Notes under the pieces: generated by a model
Told to the model about the DNA's origin: nothing
What the model saw: only the letters and a program-made list of their open reading frames with translations
Databases searched by the model: none
Shown: positions 1-8,304 of the stretch, piece by piece
Numbering within the stretch: position 1 is the first letter of the stretch
Layout of the letters: each line of letters opens with the position of its first letter
Translations under genes and position numbers: made by a program
Assembly: GCA_934272785.1 (NCBI GenBank)
Contig: CAKQSE010000006.1
Span: 3,688-67,687 of the forward strand
Reading direction: 5' to 3'
DNA from: an uncultured Alphaproteobacteria bacterium
Lineage (GTDB): Bacteria > Pseudomonadota > Alphaproteobacteria > Rs-D84
Length of the DNA stretch: 64,000 nucleotides

Positions 1-82
1 ATGGCACACGCCGTGACACAACGTCCACGATTGACAATCGCGTGCGCAGTTCATCGGTAAAGTTTTTATCGTAATTTGCCAT
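1..82 (-). CDS. dnaG: DNA primase DnaG, 5' fragment
   Basis: Only the first 27 codons are inside the window. Read on the minus strand from the ATG at 82-80 they give MANYDKNFTDELRTRLSIVD followed by VVSRRVP. This matches the conserved DnaG start, where an E-L-x-x-R-x-(D/S)-I-V-D segment precedes the zinc-binding region. DnaG makes the RNA primers for DNA replication. Its start codon overlaps the topA stop codon (TAATG arrangement), so the two genes are probably translationally coupled in the order topA then dnaG. The zinc finger and TOPRIM domain lie outside the window, so the call rests on a short N-terminal match plus context. Confidence 0.72.
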   Translation of the reverse strand, partial: MANYDKNFTDELRTRLSIVDVVSRRVP

Positions 83-2340
83 TACTTTGTTTTCTTGCGA
101 AACCGGGTGGACGGCTTTTTGTTGTTTATCAATTCAATCGCAGTGGCCAGGTCGGGTTGTTCCTTGACCGATACATTTACGCGATTTGACGAAATATATG
201 CGCCATAGCGGCCGGTTGGGTAATAGTAAATCATCTGGTCTGTTGCCGGATTTTTACCCAGTTCAATAGGCTCGGCCTTTTTGGGACCACCCGCCAATAA
301 TTCACGCGCCACGTCCAGTGTGATTGTTTCCGCCGTATATTGCTTTGCCGATGCATTTTTTGCGCCATCGGTTACATATGGACCAAATCGTCCCACACGG
401 AACGAAATACCATCACCCAGGTCAACCGATGTTGGGGATACCTTCGTCGGCGCATCACCATCGGTGGTCACCGGTGCCGCCGCACCCAGGCGCGCCGTAT
501 AATCACAGGTCGGGTAATTTTCGCACCCGATAAACGCACCAAACTTTGACAATTTTATTCCCAGTTTTCCGCCACACTTTGGACATTTATCATTGCCATC
601 TGGGAACAGGTGATTGTGCATGACACTGTTTATCTGGTCAATAATTTCGGTTGTTTTTACCCCGCGCGCACCATCAATCATTGATTCTGTGGGTGTCCAG
701 AACGCGCGCAGTGCGGCGATTTTATCACGCTTGCCATTTGATACATCGTCCAGGGTATCTTCGGTTTTTGCGGTGAAATTCACATCAACCAATTCATCAA
801 AGTATTTGGCCAGATACGCCGCGATAACCCATCCGCCAGATGTCGGATGAAAACGACGTTGTTTATCCTGGTCAACATAGCCGCGATCAACAATCGTTGA
901 CATAATCGTCGCATACGTTGATGGACGACCGATTCCCAATTCTTCTAATTTTTTAACCAGTGATGCCTCGGTATAACGGGCGGGTGGTTGTGTAAAGTGC
1001 TGTTCGGGGGTCAGTTCGGTTATCATCACCGCGTCACCCACCGACAATGGTGGCAATTTTGATTCGTTTGCATCCGCATCATCATCGCGTGATTCGGTAT
1101 AAACACGCATAAAACCATCAAATGTGCGGGTGGTGCCAACGGCGTGGAAAATCGCGCTGTGTGCATTGTTTTCAATATCTGCGGCAACACTGTCAAATTC
1201 GGCATTGGTCATTTGACACGCAATTGTGCGTTTCCAAATCAGGTCGTATAACTTTGCCTCGTCCCCGGTCAGTTTTGGTGCCGCGCCATCAAAGTGTGTG
1301 GGCCGAATTGCCTCGTGCGCTTCCTGGGCATTTTTGGATTTTGTAACATAAATGTTTGGTGTTTTTGGCACAAACGCATCGCCATATGTGCGACCAATAT
1401 ATGCACGAATTTCATTTACCGCATCCGCCGACAGGTTTGTCGCATCGGTTCGCATATATGTGATTAAACCCTGTTCATACAATTTCTGGGCGGTTGCCAT
1501 CGTGCGTTTTGATGCAAAGTATAATTTACGCGCCGCCTCTTGTTGCAGGGTGCTGGTGGTAAATGGTGCGGCAGCACGACGTGATGTTTTTTTCTTGTCA
1601 ATTGCAATGACCATGCATGCGATTTCTGGCGTGCCAATTTGCGACAAAATTTCGTCCATCTGGGATTTGTTCCCGATGGTCATCTTGTCAATTTTTTTAC
1701 CGGACGCCGAAATTAAATTTGCGTTAAATGTCGCATCGTTTGCATTACACGTCGCGCCCAGTGACCAGTATTCAACGGGCTTGAACGCTTCTATTTCGCG
1801 TTCGCGATCAACGACCAGTTTCACCGCAACCGATTGCACACGGCCGGCCGATTTACCCAGATTGCGCCGCCACAGCAATGGCGAAATACCAAACCCAATC
1901 AGGTAATCCAACGCGCGCCGCACCATATACGCATCAACCAAATTCTGGTCAATTTCGCGCGGATTTTCAATTGCGTTTTGCACGGCCTTTTTCGTGATTT
2001 CGTGGAACGCGACACGATAAACTTTTTTACCAGATAAAACCTTTTTCGCCTTTAATATATCCAGAATATGCCATGCAATGGCCTCGCCCTCGCGATCAGG
2101 GTCGGACGCCAGATACACTGCATCGGCCTTTTTTAATTCGTCAATAATCAGTTTAATCTGCTTTTCCTTGCCCGGCATAATTTGCCATTTCATATCAAAA
2201 TCATGCGCGGTATCAACACTGCCATTTTCTGGGACCAGGTCACGAACATGCCCCACCGACGCAATCACGCGCCAGCCCGCCCCCAGGTATTTTTCAATTG
2301 TTTTCGCCTTGGATGGTGATTCCACAATCAGTAAATTCAT
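82..2340 (-). CDS. topA: DNA topoisomerase I
   Basis: Type IA topoisomerase (752 aa) that relaxes negative supercoils by passing one strand through a transient break. The TOPRIM domain opens with VESPSKAKTIEKYLG and carries the DPDREGE metal-binding motif near residue 80. The catalytic tyrosine lies in the ITYMRTD motif near residue 300. A single four-cysteine zinc ribbon (CPKCGG...CENYPTC) sits near residue 600, followed by two basic repeats of the GRFGPYVTDG / GRYGAYISS type at the C terminus. Enterobacterial TopA has more ribbons; one ribbon plus short C-terminal repeats is common in alphaproteobacteria. It lies directly downstream of rodA and overlaps the dnaG start. Confidence 0.97.
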   Translation of the reverse strand: MNLLIVESPSKAKTIEKYLGAGWRVIASVGHVRDLVPENGSVDTAHDFDMKWQIMPGKEKQIKLIIDELKKADAVYLASDPDREGEAIAWHILDILKAKKVLSGKKVYRVAFHEITKKAVQNAIENPREIDQNLVDAYMVRRALDYLIGFGISPLLWRRNLGKSAGRVQSVAVKLVVDREREIEAFKPVEYWSLGATCNANDATFNANLISASGKKIDKMTIGNKSQMDEILSQIGTPEIACMVIAIDKKKTSRRAAAPFTTSTLQQEAARKLYFASKRTMATAQKLYEQGLITYMRTDATNLSADAVNEIRAYIGRTYGDAFVPKTPNIYVTKSKNAQEAHEAIRPTHFDGAAPKLTGDEAKLYDLIWKRTIACQMTNAEFDSVAADIENNAHSAIFHAVGTTRTFDGFMRVYTESRDDDADANESKLPPLSVGDAVMITELTPEQHFTQPPARYTEASLVKKLEELGIGRPSTYATIMSTIVDRGYVDQDKQRRFHPTSGGWVIAAYLAKYFDELVDVNFTAKTEDTLDDVSNGKRDKIAALRAFWTPTESMIDGARGVKTTEIIDQINSVMHNHLFPDGNDKCPKCGGKLGIKLSKFGAFIGCENYPTCDYTARLGAAAPVTTDGDAPTKVSPTSVDLGDGISFRVGRFGPYVTDGAKNASAKQYTAETITLDVARELLAGGPKKAEPIELGKNPATDQMIYYYPTGRYGAYISSNRVNVSVKEQPDLATAIELINNKKPSTRFRKKTK

Positions 2341-2346
2341 AATCTT

Positions 2347-3492
2347 CTAACTCCCCCTGGCAGATAATTGTTGATCCTTGTGAATATGTGCATTTTGGGC
2401 CAGACCGAATCCAAACATCAGTGATAACAGACTGCTGCCACCAAACGACATCAACGGCAACGGCACACCGACCGTCGGCATCAGCCCCAGCACCATGGAA
2501 ATATTTATAAAGTAATAAATGAAAAAGTTCAACATAAAACCAAAACAGATAAGTTGCCCAAATCGATTCCGGCACGTTTTCGCACACCAAAACAGCACCA
2601 GAATTATCCACGTATACACCGCCAGCAATATAAATGCGCCAATAAAGCCCAATTCTTCGCCCAGCATTGTGAATATAAAATCGGTCTGTTTTTCAGGCAA
2701 AAATGACTGTTGTGATTGTGACCCATTCAGATATCCCTTGCCCGTAATTCCGCCGGACCCAAACGCGATTTTCGCCTGGTTTATCTGGTAACCGGCACCG
2801 CGCGCATCGTGATCGGGATCAATAAACGTTATTATACGGTCGCGCTGGTAATCATGCAACCCCCCATACCAAACAACAGGGGCCGCCATCAGACCCAAAA
2901 TTGCGGCGATAATAAACCACTTTTTCTGGGCACCAACGATATAGAAAACACCGACCGTAATCATACCCATTGACAATGCCGTTCCTAAATCTGGTTGTGC
3001 CACAATCAATCCAAACGGCACCAGCAACATTGCAATCGGCACCAGGTAATTTTTTATCTGGGACAATTCAACCGAATTCATCCATGCAAAATAACGCGCC
3101 AACGCCAGCACCAGCGCAATCTTGATAAATTCTGATGGTTGTATGTGAATAAATCCTAAATTTAACCAACGTTGCGCACCCATACCGGTGTGGCCAACAA
3201 ATGTCACCAGGATAATCATTATCAGCGCGATTGCATAAATCAAATATGCTGATTTTATCCACGTCTTGATATTCGTAAATGCGGCAAAGAAAAACACAAC
3301 AAGTCCCAACAATATCTTTATCAATTGGGACAGGGCAAATGGTTGCCATGCGCCGCCACCCGCCGAATACAACACAACAATTGATGTCGCCAGCACCAGA
3401 CACATTGGCGTGAACAATGCAACCGAAAAACGTGACAGTTTTTCAGAAAACGTCATCATACTTGCATTAGAAACGCGTGTCTGTCGTGCCAT
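2347..3492 (-). CDS. rodA: Rod-shape peptidoglycan glycosyltransferase RodA
   Basis: SEDS-family integral membrane protein (381 aa) that polymerises glycan strands during cell elongation with its partner PBP2. The sequence is almost entirely hydrophobic segments, with the family motifs PSEFIKIALVLALARY and QPDLGTALSM in the middle and a GVPLPLMSFGGSS segment near the C terminus. An LxxAVYTWIIL-like helix precedes that segment, as in the family. It follows mrdA with one base between the stop of mrdA and its own start, so the pair is clearly cotranscribed. RodA rather than FtsW is preferred because of the mre/mrdA neighbours. Confidence 0.95.
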   Translation of the reverse strand: MARQTRVSNASMMTFSEKLSRFSVALFTPMCLVLATSIVVLYSAGGGAWQPFALSQLIKILLGLVVFFFAAFTNIKTWIKSAYLIYAIALIMIILVTFVGHTGMGAQRWLNLGFIHIQPSEFIKIALVLALARYFAWMNSVELSQIKNYLVPIAMLLVPFGLIVAQPDLGTALSMGMITVGVFYIVGAQKKWFIIAAILGLMAAPVVWYGGLHDYQRDRIITFIDPDHDARGAGYQINQAKIAFGSGGITGKGYLNGSQSQQSFLPEKQTDFIFTMLGEELGFIGAFILLAVYTWIILVLFWCAKTCRNRFGQLICFGFMLNFFIYYFINISMVLGLMPTVGVPLPLMSFGGSSLLSLMFGFGLAQNAHIHKDQQLSARGS

Positions 3493-3493
3493 A

Positions 3494-5269
3494 CTATTTA
3501 TTACCCTTTAATAATTCGCGCATTACGGCGGCTGCGGTGCGTGCGGCAGAGCCACTGCCCCCACTGTGTTCAGTTATAACACATACGGCATATTTTGGAT
3601 TGGTCAGTGGTGCATACCCAACAAATAACCCATGGTTACGCATATGCCATTTTAATTGTTCATTGGTTAAAACACCGCTTTTACGTTCGGCCTTGGAAAT
3701 GCTGCGCACCTGGGACGTTCCGGTTTTACCGCCCATCTTGGCACCGGCAACATTTATCGCACTGCCGGCGGCGGTGCCCCCGGGACGCGTTACCTGTTCC
3801 AGACCGTTCATAACATATTTTATGTTTTGTGGCTGCAATCCCAATGAATCAAATTCTGGCTTTTTATCACTCATAATCAGGCGCGGACGCACCACACGAT
3901 TTGATACCGTGCGCGCAATCATCACACCCAGTTGCAGACAGTTTGCCAATATAAATCCCTGGCCAATGCCGGAAATAATTGTGTCACCATGCACCCAACG
4001 CGCGCCAACATTTTTCTCTTTCCAGTATCTGTCGGGAATAACGCCGGGCATTTCGCGTGACAAAATGTCGTCCATATATTTTTCTGTGAAACCCAATTTC
4101 AACGCCATCTTGCGGATTGCATCAATACCAATGCGCAATGCCATCTGGTAAAAATATATGTCGCACGAGTGTTTCAATGCACCCGCCAGGTCAACCCAAC
4201 CGTGACCTTTGGCCTCCCAACAATGGTAACGCCGGTCACCATAGTCCCAGTGTCCCGGGCAAAACACTTTCTCGGTCGGGGTGATTGCCCCCGATTCCAG
4301 ACCCGCCAACGCCACGACGATTTTAAATGTAGAACCCGGTGGATACAATCCTTCGACCACCTTGTTCATAAATGGTTTGGCGACATCACTGCGCAGGGAC
4401 GCCATATATTCATCACCATCGTCAGATGTAAAATTATTCGGATCAAAACTGGGGGTTGATACCATCGCCAGAATATTACCTGTTTCTATTTCCAGCGCAA
4501 CACCACATCCCGCCCGATGTGTGGTCAATGCGTCATATAATTTACGCTGGGCCGCGTCATTTATCGTTGTTTGCAGATTCTTGCCCAATTGGGGTGCAAC
4601 GTATTGTGATTTATCCTCGCCCGTGACACGACCGACCGCATTGGTTATCATCACCGTCTGGCCTGGTGTGCCCGCCAACGTGTCATCAAAACGTTTTTCC
4701 AGGCCGGTTATACCCTGGGTAAAAAATGGCGCGTTTGGAATTGAATTTTTCGGTGCACCGACATAGCCAAACACCTGGGCACCGGCGGGACCCATTTCAT
4801 ATACACGGGCAAAACCACTGGCCACGCGCAACCCCGGCAGATTACGCGCCTGTAACTTGGCCAATTTTTCCCAGTTTGTATTTTCACTGACCAATACCGG
4901 TTGAAAACGTGGTTGCTTTTTTATCTTGGCACGGATTTTTTCCACCCGCTTTGGCCGCAGGTTTAATTCCGCCGTCACCGTTTCAATCAGCGCGTCCAGG
5001 TCTGTTGCCTCTTCGGGAATAATGTAAATCCGATATATTGGCGCGTCACGCGATATTGGCGTCCCAGACGCAGACATAATTTTCCCGCGTTCGGGCATAT
5101 TTATCTGGATACGGAAAGAGTTATTCTCGCTCTTGCGGGTGTATTCACGATAATTAAACACCTGCATCTGTAACATACGCAGGACCAGCACAGACGTCAG
5201 CACCGCACCAGTGGTCAAAAATAATGCCGCACGCCGGTCAAATGTTTGGGCAACTTCTTTATCTATCAT
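3494..5269 (-). CDS. mrdA: Penicillin-binding protein 2 (elongation transpeptidase)
   Basis: Class B penicillin-binding protein (591 aa) that crosslinks peptidoglycan for lateral wall growth. It has a short cytoplasmic start, one transmembrane segment near residues 15-35, a PBP dimerisation domain with the MPERGKIMSASGTPI motif, and a C-terminal transpeptidase domain. The active-site serine is S313 in PPGSTFK (SxxK). A GGKTGTSQV box (KTG) sits near residue 515, and the HSCDIYFYQ segment supplies the SxN-type region. The start overlaps mreD by 11 bases. The gene sits between mreD and rodA, the standard elongasome order. Confidence 0.96.
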   Translation of the reverse strand: MIDKEVAQTFDRRAALFLTTGAVLTSVLVLRMLQMQVFNYREYTRKSENNSFRIQINMPERGKIMSASGTPISRDAPIYRIYIIPEEATDLDALIETVTAELNLRPKRVEKIRAKIKKQPRFQPVLVSENTNWEKLAKLQARNLPGLRVASGFARVYEMGPAGAQVFGYVGAPKNSIPNAPFFTQGITGLEKRFDDTLAGTPGQTVMITNAVGRVTGEDKSQYVAPQLGKNLQTTINDAAQRKLYDALTTHRAGCGVALEIETGNILAMVSTPSFDPNNFTSDDGDEYMASLRSDVAKPFMNKVVEGLYPPGSTFKIVVALAGLESGAITPTEKVFCPGHWDYGDRRYHCWEAKGHGWVDLAGALKHSCDIYFYQMALRIGIDAIRKMALKLGFTEKYMDDILSREMPGVIPDRYWKEKNVGARWVHGDTIISGIGQGFILANCLQLGVMIARTVSNRVVRPRLIMSDKKPEFDSLGLQPQNIKYVMNGLEQVTRPGGTAAGSAINVAGAKMGGKTGTSQVRSISKAERKSGVLTNEQLKWHMRNHGLFVGYAPLTNPKYAVCVITEHSGGSGSAARTAAAVMRELLKGNK

Positions 5270-5717
5270 CTTGTGCCCTCTCGATTACTGCGGTGATTGG
5301 GGTGTATAATGCGGCAACCCATACGAACATCCATATATCGCGCCCCAGGTTTGCCCACCCCATATGTGAACAGAATAACAGCAACGTGCCAACGCCAAAG
5401 AACACAACAAATGGCACAAACGCACGATCTGATGCGCGTGTTAAATCAACGTATCCCTGGAATCCATTTACCGCATATGCAAAACAATACAGTGCCGTCC
5501 AAAACAATGTCGTATTTGAATTATAATCAATCAAGAAACAAAATATCACAGAAACCAGTGGAAACCACGGTGTTGGCCGAACAAAAGAACAATAAAAAAT
5601 CGGTATCAACGCCAGCACGCCCGCCGGATTCCATATTGGCATGACCAAACGCCACAACGCAATTACCAGTAAAAACGGTGTTGCGCGACGTAAAAATTTC
5701 AAGATATCTGTCTTCAT
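5259..5717 (-). CDS. mreD: Rod-shape-determining membrane protein MreD-like
   Basis: Small polytopic inner-membrane protein (152 aa) with about four to five hydrophobic segments. The sequence is poorly conserved, as is usual for MreD, and I assign it mostly from position between mreC and mrdA and from length and topology. The start overlaps the mreC stop by four bases (ATGA) and its end overlaps the mrdA start by 11 bases, so the cluster is tightly coupled. MreD is an accessory component of the elongasome that links MreC to the wall-synthesis enzymes. Confidence 0.82.
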   Translation of the reverse strand: MKTDILKFLRRATPFLLVIALWRLVMPIWNPAGVLALIPIFYCSFVRPTPWFPLVSVIFCFLIDYNSNTTLFWTALYCFAYAVNGFQGYVDLTRASDRAFVPFVVFFGVGTLLLFCSHMGWANLGRDIWMFVWVAALYTPITAVIERAQDDR

Positions 5718-6535
5718 TTATATTCGTGCGTTGTATCAAATTGCAAAACCATCACACGGGACAGTTTTGAAACCGGCGTAATATTTACATGATTATCACG
5801 TGTCATTTCACCAACAACAATCCCCGCCGGTAAAATACCGCTGATATTACTGGTCACCACCTTGATACCGGGGGTTGGTTCAAATTCAGGGTCACTGAAA
5901 AATCCCATTATCGGATGTGTGCCGCCGGTGCCGGTCATGAAACCATACACCTCGGACCCGGCGATGCGCACCGCGATATTTGAATCAGAATCTGTCAATG
6001 CGCGAACGCGCGTAAATTCAGATGCCGCGTCAATCACAATTCCAACCAATGTCCCGTCTGTGGATACAACAACCATACCAGGCGCAATGCCGTCACGCGA
6101 CCCCTTGTTTAACAAAAATGTATTATGATGAAATGCCGATGTGTCGTGAATAATATCGGCCAAAACGGTTTTATATGGCGAAGAGTGGACAATATCCAAT
6201 TCACGTGCCAATTTTTGATTTTCGGCAATTGCCACATCACACGTATTTTTATCCGCCAATGCCGCATCCAAACGAACACGTAATTCTTCGTTTTCTGTCC
6301 GCAGGTTTGCCAATTCGTGAATATTTGAAATCAGATTTCCTGTTGCGCGCACCGGCCATGTTACAATATCACCCATGGCACCGGCCACTGGCACAACGAC
6401 GTGCCCCATTGCATTCATAATTCTGTAATCAGGCTTTGCAATCATGATATAGATAAAAATGACCGGCAATGCCGCCGCCGCGACAGCCGATTTTATCAAT
6501 GTTTGCACCCGCGAAGATAATTTATTCTGGTTCAT
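5714..6535 (-). CDS. mreC: Rod-shape-determining protein MreC
   Basis: Periplasmic scaffold of the elongation machinery (273 aa). It has one N-terminal transmembrane helix (residues about 14-34), a coiled-coil segment rich in Glu, Leu and Asn (about 70-110), then the beta-rich MreC domain with family motifs FLLNKGSRDGIAPGMVV and a C-terminal GILPAGIVVGEM segment. It is the first gene of the minus-strand mreC-mreD-mrdA-rodA-topA-dnaG run. The usual upstream gene mreB is not here: the DNA beyond the start belongs to the divergent rpmI-rplT unit, so mreB is either elsewhere or absent. Confidence 0.94.
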   Translation of the reverse strand: MNQNKLSSRVQTLIKSAVAAAALPVIFIYIMIAKPDYRIMNAMGHVVVPVAGAMGDIVTWPVRATGNLISNIHELANLRTENEELRVRLDAALADKNTCDVAIAENQKLARELDIVHSSPYKTVLADIIHDTSAFHHNTFLLNKGSRDGIAPGMVVVSTDGTLVGIVIDAASEFTRVRALTDSDSNIAVRIAGSEVYGFMTGTGGTHPIMGFFSDPEFEPTPGIKVVTSNISGILPAGIVVGEMTRDNHVNITPVSKLSRVMVLQFDTTHEYK

Positions 6536-6674
6536 CGGCCACCAGTTTAGACACTAAAAAGCAGATATTCAATAAAAACTTGATTTTTCCTTTAATTATG
6601 CCACAATTACGGCGCAGTAGAACAAATCCGAAATGGCAGGCATTGCCATCAGGATGCTAAAAAAAGGTGAAAAA

Positions 6675-6878
6675 ATGCCAAAACTGAAAACAAAGTCGTA
6701 CTTGAAAAAGCGCGCATCAATGACTGCGACCGGTAAAATCCGTGTTGCCCGTAATGCCCACAAGAAACTGTTGCGTCATAAATCCGCACGTGCAAACAAC
6801 GCGGGTTCAAAACCACAGTATCTGAACGATAACATGACCGGTCAGGCGAAAATCTTGGCCCCATATGGTTTGAAATAA
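6675..6878 (+). CDS. rpmI: 50S ribosomal protein L35
   Basis: Ribosomal protein bL35 (67 aa), starting MPKLKTKSYLKKRASMTATG with the typical highly basic composition. I chose the ATG at 6675 rather than the in-frame ATG at 6633 because it gives the canonical bL35 N terminus and has an AAGGTG ribosome-binding site seven bases upstream. The upstream leader contains a small inverted repeat (ATGGCA...TGCCAT, 6632-6648) that could be part of an L20-type autoregulatory structure. infC, the usual first gene of this operon, is not present. Confidence 0.96.
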   Translation: MPKLKTKSYLKKRASMTATGKIRVARNAHKKLLRHKSARANNAGSKPQYLNDNMTGQAKILAPYGLK

Positions 6879-6894
6879 GTAAGGGGATATTAAG

Positions 6895-7263
6895 ATGGCA
6901 AGAGTAAAACGCGGAACAACCGTAAAACAAAAACACAATAAAATATTGGCCCGTGCCAAAGGGTATCTGGGTCGCCACAGCACAACATACCGTGCCGCCC
7001 GTGAAAAAACGGAAAAAGCGGGTCAGTATGCATATCGCGATCGTCGCGTTAAAAAACGCGAATTCCGCGGGTTGTGGATTGTCCGTATCAATGCCGCTGT
7101 TCGCAACAATGGCTTGACATACAGCCAGTTTATGAACGGCCTGAAAAAGGCTGGCGTTGCCCTGGATCGCAAGGTCTTGGCAGAAATGGCGTATGCTGGG
7201 GACGAAAACTTTGCCAAATTGGTCGAAGTTGCAAAACGATTTATTGTCGCCGAATCTAAATAA
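6895..7263 (+). CDS. rplT: 50S ribosomal protein L20
   Basis: Ribosomal protein bL20 (122 aa), an early assembly protein of the large subunit that in many bacteria also represses translation of its own operon. It begins MARVKRGTTVKQKHNKILA and contains the conserved ALG-type helical core LWIVRINAAVRNNGLTYSQF and the C-terminal LNRKVLAE-like segment (LDRKVLAEMA). An AAGGGG ribosome-binding site precedes the start. It is 16 bases after rpmI, and a terminator hairpin follows at 7294. Confidence 0.97.
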   Translation: MARVKRGTTVKQKHNKILARAKGYLGRHSTTYRAAREKTEKAGQYAYRDRRVKKREFRGLWIVRINAAVRNNGLTYSQFMNGLKKAGVALDRKVLAEMAYAGDENFAKLVEVAKRFIVAESK

Positions 7264-7293
7264 CCCTTGGCGGCGGGTAGTTGTTTTGTCATA

Positions 7294-7322
7294 ATAAAAG
7301 CCGTAGAGATACGGCTTTTATT
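7294..7322 (+). terminator. Intrinsic terminator after rplT
   Basis: The arms AAAAGCCGT and ACGGCTTTT form a stem around a short GAGAT loop, followed by TTATTTTT. It lies between rplT and pheS, 20 bases before the pheS start, so it may end the ribosomal transcript or act as an attenuator for pheST. Confidence 0.8.
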
Positions 7323-7341
7323 TTTGTAAAGGTAAATAGAT

Positions 7342-8289
7342 ATGCTGGAACAGATTAAAAATATTAAAACACTTGATGAATTACAGGCGTTATATGCCGC
7401 AACATTTGGTAAAAATGGAACAATGACATTGCGGCTGCGCCAGATGAAGGACCTGGATAACAATGCACGTGCGGCATTAAATGATGAAAACACCGCATTG
7501 CGTGCGGCATTTAAAACACGCCAGTCAGAGATAGAGCAGGCGGTTTTAATGGAAAAATTGGCGTCACAAAAACTGGACGCGACATTAAACCCAATGCCGG
7601 AATCCCGCGGTGGGCTGCATCCACAGACGCGTGCGCTGGCCGATGTGTCGGCAATTCTGGAATCGTTTGGTTACACAATGCAAACCGGACCCGAGGTCGA
7701 AGATGACTGGCATAACTTTACCGCACTGAATACGCCAGAATATCACCCTGCGCGTGATATGCAGGATACGTTTTTTCTGGGCAATCATAATGTATTGCGC
7801 ACCCAGACGTCGGCGATTCAAATTCGCAGTATGGAAAAATTGGGCGTGCCAATTAAAATATTTGGTATTGGCGCAACATATCGCAAGGAAATGGACGCAA
7901 CCCATGCGCCAATGTTCCACCAGATAGAGGGCCTGTATATTGATAAAAACGTGACAATGCGTGATCTGATTGGTGACGTCAAGGCGTTTTTACAGAAATT
8001 CTTTGAAATAGACGACGTGAAATTGCGTATTCGTCCGTCTTATTTCCCGTTCACCGAACCAAGTATCGAAATTGATATGCTGTGGCAGGGTAAAAAGTGG
8101 CTGGAAATTATGGGTGCCGGTATGGTGCATCCGAACGTATTGCGCAACTGTGGCATAAATCCAGATGAATACCAGGGTTTTGCATTTGGTTTCGGTTGGG
8201 ACAGATTGGCCATGTTGAAATATGGTCTGAACGATATTCGCCAGTTTTATGATGGTGATATTCGCTGGTTGGAAAATGCTGATATTTAA
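7342..8289 (+). CDS. pheS: Phenylalanine-tRNA ligase alpha subunit
   Basis: Catalytic alpha subunit of the heterotetrameric phenylalanyl-tRNA synthetase (315 aa, slightly shorter than the usual 330-350 aa because of a short N terminus). The N-terminal region is a coiled coil contacting tRNA. The class II core follows, with motif 2-like FKIFGIGATYRKEMDATHAPMFH near residue 175-190 and the motif 3 region FGFGWDRLAMLKYG near the C terminus. pheT follows 15 bases downstream, as expected for a two-subunit operon. Confidence 0.97.
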   Translation: MLEQIKNIKTLDELQALYAATFGKNGTMTLRLRQMKDLDNNARAALNDENTALRAAFKTRQSEIEQAVLMEKLASQKLDATLNPMPESRGGLHPQTRALADVSAILESFGYTMQTGPEVEDDWHNFTALNTPEYHPARDMQDTFFLGNHNVLRTQTSAIQIRSMEKLGVPIKIFGIGATYRKEMDATHAPMFHQIEGLYIDKNVTMRDLIGDVKAFLQKFFEIDDVKLRIRPSYFPFTEPSIEIDMLWQGKKWLEIMGAGMVHPNVLRNCGINPDEYQGFAFGFGWDRLAMLKYGLNDIRQFYDGDIRWLENADI

Positions 8290-8304
8290 TGTGGGGGTTT
8301 TGTT

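Noticed and set aside
1352..1906. Opposite-strand ORF within topA, and many similar ORFs opposite core genes
   Set aside because: They lie entirely within well-supported genes, have no ribosome-binding site and no recognisable protein family.
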